Shown here in pieces: positions 44,527 to 53,279 of a DNA stretch of 64,000 bases. The stretch is from Saprospiraceae bacterium (GTDB lineage Bacteria; Bacteroidota; Bacteroidia; Chitinophagales; Saprospiraceae). The notes beneath the pieces are model-generated. The model saw only the letters and a program-made list of their open reading frames with translations, had not been told where the DNA came from and ran no database searches. The position numbers and the translations under genes were made by a program. The stretch spans positions 19,539 to 83,538 of the forward strand of contig JAGFJA010000049.1 of NCBI GenBank assembly GCA_024103005.1. Direction: 5' to 3'. Position 1 is the first letter of the stretch. The number at the start of each line of letters is the position of its first letter.

Positions 44527-46224
44527 TTATTCTGCATTGGAATATGTCTTTAAATCTCCTTTATTGAAACCCTGAATAATACTGCTGACAATTATCACCA
44601 GAACACAACCAATCAAATTATACCACAAATAGCCTATCGAAACGATGTCCATCTCTCCCAATAAATAAAGGAGTAAAATGATGACTTCAGAAACGATGGC
44701 ACCCCAGAAAACGGCTTTCCCGCCTATTTTCTTAAAGAAAAATGCTACGGCAAAAACACCCAAAACAGCACCATAAAAAAGTGAACCAACGATATTCACA
44801 GCCTGAATTAAATTCTCGAATAAACTGCTAAACATGGCAAAAAGCATCGCCAGAATCCCCCATAATACCGTCATCCATTTGGTAGCATTTAAATAATGCC
44901 GATCAGACTTTCCTTTTCTGACAGACCGTCGATAAAGATCTACTATGGTGGTGGAAGCCAGAGCATTCAATTCTGACGCCTTGCTGGACATACTGCTCGA
45001 AAAGATTACAGCAATGAGCAATCCAACCATTCCCGCAGGCAGATATTTTAGAACATAAGATATAAAAACATAATCTTTGTCATTTACATCCAGGCCGGGA
45101 TTGGTTTTTTTAATCAGGCTGTCGGCAGTTAACCGCATCTCTTTCAACTCACTGTCATACCGTTGAACCATAGTGGACTTAGCCTCAGATGCAAGGCTAT
45201 TGAGATAGGCAGAACGGCGTTGGTTAAACAAGTCGTCATATCTGGTATTCAGAGTTTGCCATTCATCCTTATATTGACCGGATTCTAACGCCTGTACATT
45301 GACCGGATTAAAATGGAGTGGCGGCTTATTGAATATAAAAAAGACAAAAACAAGCACACCCAAAAAAAGGATGAAAAATTGCATTGGAATCTTAAGGAGG
45401 CCATTAAACAACAAACCCAACCTGCTTTCACGAATGCTGGCCCCCGATAAATACCGACCAACCTGCGACTGATCCGTACCGAAATATGACATAAATAGGA
45501 AAAATCCTCCAATGATGCCTGACCAAACATTATATCGGTTTGCCGGATCAAAATTAAAGTCAACCAAATGCATTTTGTCACTTTGACCTGCAAGAGTCAT
45601 ACTTTCACTGATTCCTATACCATCAGGCAATTGTGAAAGTAGGATAAAAAAGGTTATAAACAAGCCCAGAAAAATGACTACCATCTGGTATTGCTGTGTC
45701 TGAGCTACCGCTTTATAACCTCCAAGCGTTGTATATGCTATCGTCAGAATGCTCAGTGCAACAATAGTCCACTGGAGATTCCAGTTCATCACCACACTCA
45801 GCACAATGGCAGGCGCATATATTGTCAAGCCTGCACCCATTGCCCGCTGAATCAAAAAAAGCAAGGCAGTCAGACTTCTGGTCTTCAAATCAAACCTCTG
45901 TTCCAAAAACTGATATGCCGTCTGTACCCTCATCTTATAATAAAGCGGCACAAAAAATATCGACAAAAATATCATCGCTAAAGGGAGGCCAAAGTAAAAC
46001 TGTACAAATCGCATCCCATCGACAAAGCCCTGTCCGGGTGTTGAAATGAAGGTCACAGCACTAGCCTGAGTGGTCATAATGGATATGCATATAGCGTACC
46101 ATTTCATGTCCCTGTTACCGACTACAAAAGATTCAGCCGTCTGATTCTTTAGGTTGCGTGCAATCCCGTATATCGTTATAAACAAAAGAGTGGCAATCAG
46201 AATTACCCAGTCAAGCTCTCTCAT
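44527..46224 (-). CDS. Sodium:solute symporter (SSS family)
   Basis: 565 residues with about 13 membrane segments and SSS motifs (SIMTTQASAVTFISTPGQGF, TTLGGYKAVAQTQ, and the FSSSMSSKASELNALAS region). An external loop of roughly 90 residues (about 305-390; DEWQTLNTRYDDLFNQRRS to NPGLDVNDKDY) is longer than in PutP-type members and typical of Bacteroidota paralogues. The start overlaps the preceding 38-residue membrane gene by ATGA. Paired with the PIG-L gene, an amino-sugar derivative or its product is a reasonable substrate guess, but no residue proves it. Confidence 0.88.
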   Translation of the reverse strand: MRELDWVILIATLLFITIYGIARNLKNQTAESFVVGNRDMKWYAICISIMTTQASAVTFISTPGQGFVDGMRFVQFYFGLPLAMIFLSIFFVPLYYKMRVQTAYQFLEQRFDLKTRSLTALLFLIQRAMGAGLTIYAPAIVLSVVMNWNLQWTIVALSILTIAYTTLGGYKAVAQTQQYQMVVIFLGLFITFFILLSQLPDGIGISESMTLAGQSDKMHLVDFNFDPANRYNVWSGIIGGFFLFMSYFGTDQSQVGRYLSGASIRESRLGLLFNGLLKIPMQFFILFLGVLVFVFFIFNKPPLHFNPVNVQALESGQYKDEWQTLNTRYDDLFNQRRSAYLNSLASEAKSTMVQRYDSELKEMRLTADSLIKKTNPGLDVNDKDYVFISYVLKYLPAGMVGLLIAVIFSSSMSSKASELNALASTTIVDLYRRSVRKGKSDRHYLNATKWMTVLWGILAMLFAMFSSLFENLIQAVNIVGSLFYGAVLGVFAVAFFFKKIGGKAVFWGAIVSEVIILLLYLLGEMDIVSIGYLWYNLIGCVLVIIVSSIIQGFNKGDLKTYSNAE

Positions 46225-46337
46225 ACATGATTATATTTTACCTGAATCATTCGAAACAGAATAATCAATAATATCATGCACAGGAAAACCATCCAATAGG
46301 CAAGATTCCATTTCCTCTCTTCATTCATTTCTTTCAT
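46221..46337 (-). CDS. 38-residue single-helix membrane protein
   Basis: Frame from ATG (46337) to TGA (46221): MKEMNEERKWNLAYWMVFL, then CMILLIILFRMIQVKYNHV. A charged head is followed by one membrane helix and a basic tail. Its ATG overlaps the PIG-L stop codon (ATGA, 46337-46334), and its stop overlaps the symporter ATG (46224-46221), so all three are translationally coupled. This tight fit is the main evidence that it is real. A small helper subunit of the symporter is likely by position; I know no named family. Confidence 0.75.
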   Translation of the reverse strand: MKEMNEERKWNLAYWMVFLCMILLIILFRMIQVKYNHV

Positions 46338-48823
46338 TTTGCTGGATTATACAATAAATTCTCCATCAGCCTGTATGCCCCGGGAATACCAGCAGGCAGC
46401 TCCCGATAAAATACAAGTCCCGTATAAACAAAAGAGCCTTTACCTACAGGAGCAAAAATCAAACTGCCGTTGCTTTCTTTTTCATTTTTATCGTGCATTC
46501 CAAGCAATGCCTGATATTTCTCATCAAATTTATCTGCAAAATACAATCCCCTCTCCTGCACCCAATATTTAAAATCATTTCGGGTGATTTTGTTTGGCAT
46601 ATTCAGCAGAGGATGATCAGGCAGAAGAATATTCACTTCAGCGTGTTCATCCGTCACTCTGGTACGCCCAAGAGTTAGGCTATACGGACCGATAGATTCC
46701 ACTTTCAGGCCACGATTGGTATTATACTGTACTACCACCCGCCCTCCAGCAGCAGCGTATTCATTGAGATTTTTATTCAGAATATCAGCATGATTAAGCA
46801 CATTAAAGGCTCGGATACCTACCAGTATTGCGCTATACTTTCTGAATGTTTCGATGTTAAACTTGTCAGGAGGAATCAGCTCTATTTGATAACCTGCACC
46901 TTGCAAAGATTGAAAGACAAGGTCTCCGGCGCCTTCTATATAACCGATTAGCTGCTTGTCTTTTACAGGAGCAATTATCGACATACCCACTTTATTGCTA
47001 ATATTGATAATTCTATAAGGAACATGCTCGTATTGGATTTCACGGAATCCTCGATAATACTCTTTCCCATTGATGTCCACCTGTGCTCCGATGGAATCAA
47101 TTCCTTCAAAATCCGGTCCATGAATGGTAAACTCAAAATCTTTGGATTCTCCTTTTAGTTTAAGTTCGACATCGTGAAAGGCAGGAGTAGAAACCCAGCC
47201 CTTCGGCAGATTAAGCGTTACTCTTCCTTTCAGGTCAGGTTTAAATCCAATAACAGAACATTTTACTGAAGTAGAGCCGTCTTTTTTAGCCAAAACCGAG
47301 CTTCCTGACAGATTCACAGTTACAGGCGGAGCTATCTGAACTTCCCCATACCTCTGTCCATAAGCAGGATCGACCTGCTTATATAAAATTTCAACAGGTA
47401 CATCAATCCGGTATCCCAAGACGCTGAGCATCAAATGACCGGTCAATTGATAAGGATTTTCAGGCCGGCCTATCAGGTCTCTGTTTTTAACCTGATACAT
47501 CATCGGAGCCGAATTGCCTTGCAACCAGTATGGTGTGGAAAGATCAACAGAAATCGGCACCTGCATCACAAAACTTTCTTTAAAATCCTTATTAAAAGAG
47601 ATATCTTTATATTTCGAAGGATAATTATTTCCCAACAGGGAAAGATTAACCAGGGTGGCAGGAACATTATTCCGTATCGTATATTCAAGATTAACCTTGA
47701 TGGAATCACCCGGACAAACGATCTTATCCTGGACAGTTGCTTCCATATAGAAGCCGAGGCAATCCAGAATAATCGAATTTATTTCTCTAAGTTTTATCTC
47801 CTTCCAGAATGGATCTTCGATTTTTTGTATCATGCCGGCAATTTCAATCAGCTCAGGCACGGCATTTTCAGGGTTTTTAAAATCAAAATTTCGAATAACG
47901 TTTTCAAGCTGCGAACCTATTTCATTTCCTCCCTTCACCCTGTTCCAGGTAGTGCTGAGGTTGTCAAATGGTCTGTTTTTAACTTTCGGTTCCGGACCTG
48001 CCAACAACTCAAGATATTCTATGTTACTGCCGCGGGAATATGCACTCCCAAAGCCCTGACACTTATGCATACTCCGGCTTTTAGCTGCTATCTCACCGTT
48101 GGAAAATCCCATAACCGGGTAAAATAAGCCACAATCCACCTGAAACAAATCTTTTTTATCCGCTTTGTCAAAATCCTCTTGCGACTTATAAAAAAAATAA
48201 GAAGTGTTGAAATACATATTGGTTACCTGCCATGCCGGATAAGTCGATCCGGGAATCTTATAATTTGGGTCTGCGGCCAGTTTAATTGCCTTCTCTGCAA
48301 GTATAGCCGAAGCACTGTGATGACCATGAGTCCCACCAGGATTTCTGGTTGTAAAGCGATTGACGATAACATCCGGTCTGAATTTCCGAATTGCGTTCAC
48401 TATATCGCTCAGGATGGCATCCTCGTTCCAGAATTCTAACGTCTCATCAGGATGTTTACTGAAGCCAAAGTCATTGGCACGGGTAAACCATTGCATACCT
48501 CCGTCAACGGATCGGGCTTTCAGCAGTTCCAGCGTCCTTAATACACCTAAGGATGCTCCCAGCTCAGTACCTATCAAATTTTGCCCCCCATCACCTCTTG
48601 TCAGCGATAAATAAGTAGTTTCAAAAAACTTTTCATTGGTAAAATAGGAAATCAACCTCGTATTCTCATCATCCGGATGAGCAGCGAGATACATAACACT
48701 TCCCAGAACATTCAATTTTTTAAGTTTAAGAAAGATTTGACCGGAAGAAGTTGGAGTAAATTGTTGTGCAAATAAAACGGTGGTAAAACACGTTAAAAAT
48801 GAAATAAATACAATACGCTTCAA
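46334..48823 (-). CDS. Exported PIG-L family deacetylase with C-terminal GATase-like domain
   Basis: 829 residues. Signal peptide about 1-20 (TVLFAQQ). The PIG-L/LmbE domain (about 35-290) carries the zinc motif AAHPDDENTR (His49, Asp51, Asp52) and GGTHGHHSASA with the further histidine ligand. A beta-sandwich region (about 360-620) follows, and the last 190 residues resemble a class I glutamine-amidotransferase-like/ThuA fold (NEYAAAGGRVVVQYNTNRG). PIG-L enzymes remove N-acetyl from GlcNAc-type groups; the export signal places this one in the periplasm. First of a coupled three-gene operon with the 38-residue protein and the symporter. Confidence 0.87.
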   Translation of the reverse strand: MKRIVFISFLTCFTTVLFAQQFTPTSSGQIFLKLKKLNVLGSVMYLAAHPDDENTRLISYFTNEKFFETTYLSLTRGDGGQNLIGTELGASLGVLRTLELLKARSVDGGMQWFTRANDFGFSKHPDETLEFWNEDAILSDIVNAIRKFRPDVIVNRFTTRNPGGTHGHHSASAILAEKAIKLAADPNYKIPGSTYPAWQVTNMYFNTSYFFYKSQEDFDKADKKDLFQVDCGLFYPVMGFSNGEIAAKSRSMHKCQGFGSAYSRGSNIEYLELLAGPEPKVKNRPFDNLSTTWNRVKGGNEIGSQLENVIRNFDFKNPENAVPELIEIAGMIQKIEDPFWKEIKLREINSIILDCLGFYMEATVQDKIVCPGDSIKVNLEYTIRNNVPATLVNLSLLGNNYPSKYKDISFNKDFKESFVMQVPISVDLSTPYWLQGNSAPMMYQVKNRDLIGRPENPYQLTGHLMLSVLGYRIDVPVEILYKQVDPAYGQRYGEVQIAPPVTVNLSGSSVLAKKDGSTSVKCSVIGFKPDLKGRVTLNLPKGWVSTPAFHDVELKLKGESKDFEFTIHGPDFEGIDSIGAQVDINGKEYYRGFREIQYEHVPYRIINISNKVGMSIIAPVKDKQLIGYIEGAGDLVFQSLQGAGYQIELIPPDKFNIETFRKYSAILVGIRAFNVLNHADILNKNLNEYAAAGGRVVVQYNTNRGLKVESIGPYSLTLGRTRVTDEHAEVNILLPDHPLLNMPNKITRNDFKYWVQERGLYFADKFDEKYQALLGMHDKNEKESNGSLIFAPVGKGSFVYTGLVFYRELPAGIPGAYRLMENLLYNPAK

Positions 48824-48894
48824 AATATATTTGTTTTATCAGCTCAAATAAAGCAAAATTTTTCTCAAATTCGAACTTCTAATTAAAGAATTTC

Positions 48895-50310
48895 ATGGTT
48901 AACGTCATTTTTAATACTAAGTTTATTCCATTCATAAAATTAATGATTCTGATAAGCTTGGCTTTATTTGTGTATTCCTGTAAAATCACATTACGCGGTT
49001 CGCGCCCGGTGACAATACCTGAACGGACAATCAATAAAGATTCCATGGCTCAGGATGTAAAGAATCAAATGGTGCAATCATGGAACCTATATAAAAAATA
49101 CGCATGGGGCCACGATGAAGTAAAGCCCTTGTCGCTGACTGCTAAGGATTATTATACACAACCTTTATTATATACACCTTTATCAGCCTATTCCACCTTG
49201 CGTATGATGGGTTTGGACGCAGAAGCTGACGAATGCAAGGAACTCATCCTAAGCAGGTTGAACTTTGACAAGGATATCGTCGTCAATCATGCAGAAGTAG
49301 TCCATGTTGTGTTAGGAGGCTTGTTGAGTGCCTATGAAGCTGATAAGGACGACAGATGGCTCGACTTGGCAGCTGACCTTGGTGAACGGCTCAAACGGGT
49401 CTTCAATTCTCCCTGGAAACTATGCTATCGGAATATTAATCTCAAAACAGGCGAAGTCAGTGGCGACAATTCCACACCTGATGAACTGGGTGGCTTAATG
49501 CTTGAATATGGTGTTCTGACTAAGTACACGCATGATTCAACCTATTTTAACAATGCCTTTGCTTCATTAAAATCTATGGAAATACGCAAGTCAAAAATTA
49601 ATCTGATGGGATCAGCCATGGATATCAGATCCGGTCAATGGACCAATCCTGAGTCAAACATAATGGAAGGTAGTGAAATCTGGATTGATAATTTGTATAA
49701 AGCAGCAGTTTTATTCAATAATGCCGAGCTCTATGCTATGTTTACGACACATATCACCGCCATCATTAAATATCTCAGGGAATTTACGGATAATGGCACA
49801 TGGTATGAAAACGGCAACATGAATTACGGCACACAGGTTCATCCTGAATTCTCAATGCAATCCTGCAATATAGCAGGTCTGCTGACGCAATATGGCAATA
49901 TCAAGGAGGCCGAAAAAATATTTGAATCAATAATCCGCTACTGGTCGGAATATGGAATCGGGCCCGAACAAATGAATTATAAAACCAAACAGGTTATATC
50001 GGCAGCCTATCTGTTAAGACCTCAGCCACTATATTCAGCAGCGATAATGAATAAGTATATTGCCGATTCCAGATATCTGCATGCAGGTGATTACTTTTAT
50101 ACCTCGATGGTAAAGTTTTGCCGCAATGGTGATGATGGCTTTGCCGTTTTAAGGGATGTCCGTACACTTGAGAAAATGGATGAAATGGATTATTATTTTT
50201 TTGGGACTACCTTAAAATATGCCTATATGCTCTATCATCCTGATGCTGCCAATATGCTGGATAGCCATGTATTTTCTGCTGCAGGTATGCCTTTCAATAA
50301 GGTAAGATAA
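48895..50310 (+). CDS. GH47-fold lipoprotein, catalytic residues apparently replaced
   Basis: 471 residues. Signal with lipobox Cys29 (LFVYSC). The alpha/alpha-barrel family 47 pattern (class I alpha-1,2-mannosidase) is clear: YKKYAWGHDEVKPLS (67-80), VNHAEVVHVVLGGLLSAY (130-147), ELGGLMLEY, LLRPQPLYS (373-381), FFGTTLKYAYMLY (435-447), HVFSAAGMPF (458-467). Compared from memory with human ER mannosidase I, Glu330 is kept as Glu134, but Asp463 is Glu261, Glu599 is Gln377, Glu663 is Thr438, and the calcium-binding Thr688-Glu689 is Ala462-Ala463. Hydrolytic activity is therefore doubtful; a binding role is possible. Divergent from the PIG-L gene across 71 bases. Confidence 0.72.
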   Translation: MVNVIFNTKFIPFIKLMILISLALFVYSCKITLRGSRPVTIPERTINKDSMAQDVKNQMVQSWNLYKKYAWGHDEVKPLSLTAKDYYTQPLLYTPLSAYSTLRMMGLDAEADECKELILSRLNFDKDIVVNHAEVVHVVLGGLLSAYEADKDDRWLDLAADLGERLKRVFNSPWKLCYRNINLKTGEVSGDNSTPDELGGLMLEYGVLTKYTHDSTYFNNAFASLKSMEIRKSKINLMGSAMDIRSGQWTNPESNIMEGSEIWIDNLYKAAVLFNNAELYAMFTTHITAIIKYLREFTDNGTWYENGNMNYGTQVHPEFSMQSCNIAGLLTQYGNIKEAEKIFESIIRYWSEYGIGPEQMNYKTKQVISAAYLLRPQPLYSAAIMNKYIADSRYLHAGDYFYTSMVKFCRNGDDGFAVLRDVRTLEKMDEMDYYFFGTTLKYAYMLYHPDAANMLDSHVFSAAGMPFNKVR

Positions 50311-50377
50311 TAAGGAAAAGAACGCTTGAATGAAATTATAAATTCTTACAGGCTGCCATCAAAAGTGGCTGCTCACG

Positions 50378-51235
50378 CTACACTTCATCAACATCAAAAA
50401 CGCGGTCAAAAATCAGTGATTTCATAATTTTTGTCTCTTCGTTAGAAAAAATTTCGGGTTTCTCCGTAATAGATATCAGGCCAAACCAATCCAAAAAACG
50501 ATCGACCAATCGTGTGTTATAACAACCAAAAGCCTGTATTTCTCTGGGTACATACAAATTCTCGCTGAAACATTCAAGCATAAAAGGAAAGGCAGTTAAA
50601 TATTTTTCAGCATAAAAGTCAGTTATTTCTTTCTTTTCTCCAAACATTGACAGCAGATATATGGAATAAGCCCAGCCTATCTGGCTAAAAGGAAAGGGAG
50701 TATATGAGTCATTGTATCCCCAGTTGAATTCTGAAGTATATGCTTTGAAAAATAAATGAAACAAACCACTCCTGTCATTTTGAGCCATTATGGCTTGAGT
50801 CTTCTTTGTCAGATTTAGCACTCCTTTCGCTTTTCTGACCATAAAAGAAATCTCGATGGTTACCTTAATAGAGCTTAATATATTCCAGTCATCTTGCTTT
50901 AATAAACTACGGTAACCATTTTCTATTAAAAAGTCCTTAACATATCCTAAATCATATAACTCGGTGACTATTTTTCTAGGCAGAGCCCCGGTTTTTGTCA
51001 ATTTAATAGGGCCTTCCTGTCTGATAATTTCAAAGAGGGCTTCTGTAATCCTGAAAATCGGAATCTTATCTAACACATCATCCGCGATTTGCTCTTTTAG
51101 GCGAACAGGTGACTTCTCATCAAAGGGTTGATATAGCAAGGCATCCATCTCGTTGTGTGTAAGACCCATAAAATCCTCTTGCGGATAATTATTCCGCTCC
51201 AGACTGTTGAAATCTAGTCCATCTTCTATCCCCAT
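50378..51235 (-). CDS. Hypothetical cytoplasmic protein
   Basis: 285 residues, mainly alpha-helical, no signal or membrane segment. The N-terminal part (FMGLTHNEMDALLYQPFDEK) resembles a short segment seen at the start of SEC-C/plasmid-type hypothetical proteins of Bacteroidota, followed by DVLDKIPIFRITEALFEII and KIVTELYDLGYVKDFL, which look like a winged-helix or helical repeat region. No catalytic motif. It stands alone on the minus strand between the GH47-like gene and mscL. Function unknown. Confidence 0.62.
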   Translation of the reverse strand: MGIEDGLDFNSLERNNYPQEDFMGLTHNEMDALLYQPFDEKSPVRLKEQIADDVLDKIPIFRITEALFEIIRQEGPIKLTKTGALPRKIVTELYDLGYVKDFLIENGYRSLLKQDDWNILSSIKVTIEISFMVRKAKGVLNLTKKTQAIMAQNDRSGLFHLFFKAYTSEFNWGYNDSYTPFPFSQIGWAYSIYLLSMFGEKKEITDFYAEKYLTAFPFMLECFSENLYVPREIQAFGCYNTRLVDRFLDWFGLISITEKPEIFSNEETKIMKSLIFDRVFDVDEV

Positions 51236-51426
51236 AAGTATGCATTAAATTTTTATAATGAATAAAAATAGGAAAAAAAGTCAAAAAAAATTTAAAATTT
51301 ATCAGAATCAGGCTTTTTATATACTACAGGCACTAAAAAAAATTAAATTAAAACAATTTAAGTTATATAAAATTAATTTATATATCATATATTTGAATAT
51401 TATTTAAAACATTAAAAAGATGAATT

Positions 51427-51852
51427 ATGGGATTTCTAAAGGAATTTAAAGAGTTTGCTATCAAAGGCAATGCGATGGATCTCGCTGTTGGTGTCATCAT
51501 TGGTGCTGCTTTTGGTAAAATTGTAGATTCAATCGTCAATGATTTGATTATGCCTGTCATTGGGATTGTGTTTAATGCTGATTTCAGCAATTTATACATC
51601 CCTCTTTCTGATAAGATAACGGAAGGGATGACCTTAGAGCAGGCTAAAGCTGTAGGCCCTGTATTTGCCTGGGGTAATTTTATAACTATCTTATTTAATT
51701 TCCTTATTCTGGCATTTATTGTTTTTCTGCTTGTAAGAGCTATGAATAAAATGCGCAAAAAAGAAGAAGAGGCTCCTGCTGCTCCACCTGCACCAACTCC
51801 TTCTGAATCACTTTTGGCTGAAATTAGAGATGAATTAAAGAAAAGAAATTAA
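51427..51852 (+). CDS. mscL: Large-conductance mechanosensitive channel
   Basis: 141 residues. The MscL N-terminal helix and first membrane segment are textbook ([20 protein letters not shown], then [13 protein letters not shown]), the second segment is at about 80-100, and the C-terminal coiled helix is [20 protein letters not shown] followed by EIRDEL. It opens under hypo-osmotic stress to release solutes through the inner membrane. A strong terminator follows immediately. Confidence 0.96.
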   Translation: MGFLKEFKEFAIKGNAMDLAVGVIIGAAFGKIVDSIVNDLIMPVIGIVFNADFSNLYIPLSDKITEGMTLEQAKAVGPVFAWGNFITILFNFLILAFIVFLLVRAMNKMRKKEEEAPAAPPAPTPSESLLAEIRDELKKRN

Positions 51853-51854
51853 AA

Positions 51855-51883
51855 AAAAGAGCCGGCATTTGACCGGCTCTTTT
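51855..51883. terminator. Terminator shared by mscL and the convergent barrel gene
   Basis: AAAAGAGCCGG (51855-51865) pairs with CCGGCTCTTTT (51873-51883), loop CATTTGA. A runs before and T runs after allow use from both sides; it is placed between the stops of two convergent genes. Confidence 0.9.
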
Positions 51884-51900
51884 CATATTAATAATTCTGT

Positions 51901-53244
51901 TTAAAAGGGAATTATGGTAATTCCGATATTCCAGGACTTCAAATCAGGGCCTTCATTCTTCTGATATAAAGAAGCCAGATCATACATACCAAATATGCTC
52001 CAGTCACCTATGCCTAAACGCACTGTGGCTGAAAAATCAAACGGATTCTGGTGAAATTGTGATGATGTGGTCTGCTCAATGGTTGTCTTATAGTTGGTAT
52101 ATACACTCTGCTTCTGATATTGTTTGAAACGATATCCGACAACTACGCCTCCGTCTATATGGAAGTTATACTTATTCCCCGGATTGGTATTGATATTTAA
52201 AAGCAACGGAATCTGGATCTGCCCAAGTACCAGATTATTTTTCTTCAATTCTGTTCCAAAGGCAGAAGGCAATAACTCTACCTTATCTCTTGAGTTAACC
52301 AGAGTAACATCGTTTTTAAACCTAAGGATATCCCACTGAAAACCAAGTCCGGTCACGAATTTCAAATATTCAGTACCCAATTTAAATTTGTGTTCCAATA
52401 AGTTAACGTGAAAGCTCACTGACGGCTGGTCCAATCTCCACAGTGGATTTTGCTCATTGGGTTGAAACTCAAACAACTCATTGGACAATCCTACAACAGA
52501 CATCTCAAATCCTGCCCATACTCTCTGAGCCGGACGCCATTTCAGCTTCTTCTTATTCCATTTATCGACATCTTTATCCATATCAATATCTCCTTCTACA
52601 TATACATCTTCAGGAGGAGTGATATCCGGAAGGCTTATAGTATCTGCACCTTCAACAGAGGGAGCTTTTAAAATCTCGATATTGGACTGATCATTGATTT
52701 GCGTATCAACATATTTGTCCCCTGCAATCTGAATATTAGCTACATCGTATGATTTGGCTACAAGGTAATCCGACTTCATACCACCATGTACTTTTGAAGC
52801 ATCATGAGCCGTAATATTGAGGGAATTACATTTGCCTTCCAATTTAATATTTGTTGCATCATTTGCTTCGACAACGACTTTATCGAGCTGTCCATCTACC
52901 TTTATCTTACTCGCATCTTTTCCAACAATTTCAACTCCTTTAGATAAGCCGCCTTCTACGGTAATATTAGAAACATCTTCCGCCTTGATCTGATTCAGGT
53001 TGGATATTCTGACTACTGCATTTACTATTCCTTCAAAGGACAAAACACCATCTTCGATTTCATAGTTGCTTTTGTTCCCCGATTTCAGTTCCATAGATGA
53101 AGTTCCGTCATCTTGCTTAATCTTCACAATTGAATTGTCACTTGCAACTATTTTGTTTATTCTGGGCAATAATATAGTGCCATCCTGAGCATATCCATAC
53201 CCGGATATGGATAATAGTAATGTCATAAAAATGATCTTTCTCAT
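51901..53244 (-). CDS. Head-GIN/DUF2807-like exported protein with C-terminal barrel
   Basis: 447 residues. Signal peptide about 1-19 (ISGYGYAQ). Residues about 30-190 are short repeated strands with (D/E)(A/V)S/T steps (KAEDVSNITVEGG, GKDASKIKVDG, EANDATNIKLEG, AHDASKVHGG), the DUF2807 beta-helix pattern. From about 235 the sequence alternates hydrophobic and polar residues and ends in aromatic strands (SWNIGITIIPF), consistent with an outer-membrane beta-barrel. It is the last gene behind the sigma and anti-sigma genes, 35 bases after the latter, so probably a target or sensor of that system. Confidence 0.75.
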   Translation of the reverse strand: MRKIIFMTLLLSISGYGYAQDGTILLPRINKIVASDNSIVKIKQDDGTSSMELKSGNKSNYEIEDGVLSFEGIVNAVVRISNLNQIKAEDVSNITVEGGLSKGVEIVGKDASKIKVDGQLDKVVVEANDATNIKLEGKCNSLNITAHDASKVHGGMKSDYLVAKSYDVANIQIAGDKYVDTQINDQSNIEILKAPSVEGADTISLPDITPPEDVYVEGDIDMDKDVDKWNKKKLKWRPAQRVWAGFEMSVVGLSNELFEFQPNEQNPLWRLDQPSVSFHVNLLEHKFKLGTEYLKFVTGLGFQWDILRFKNDVTLVNSRDKVELLPSAFGTELKKNNLVLGQIQIPLLLNINTNPGNKYNFHIDGGVVVGYRFKQYQKQSVYTNYKTTIEQTTSSQFHQNPFDFSATVRLGIGDWSIFGMYDLASLYQKNEGPDLKSWNIGITIIPF

Positions 53245-53279
53245 CTTAAAATAATTTCTATAGTTAATTAATGTAAAAT

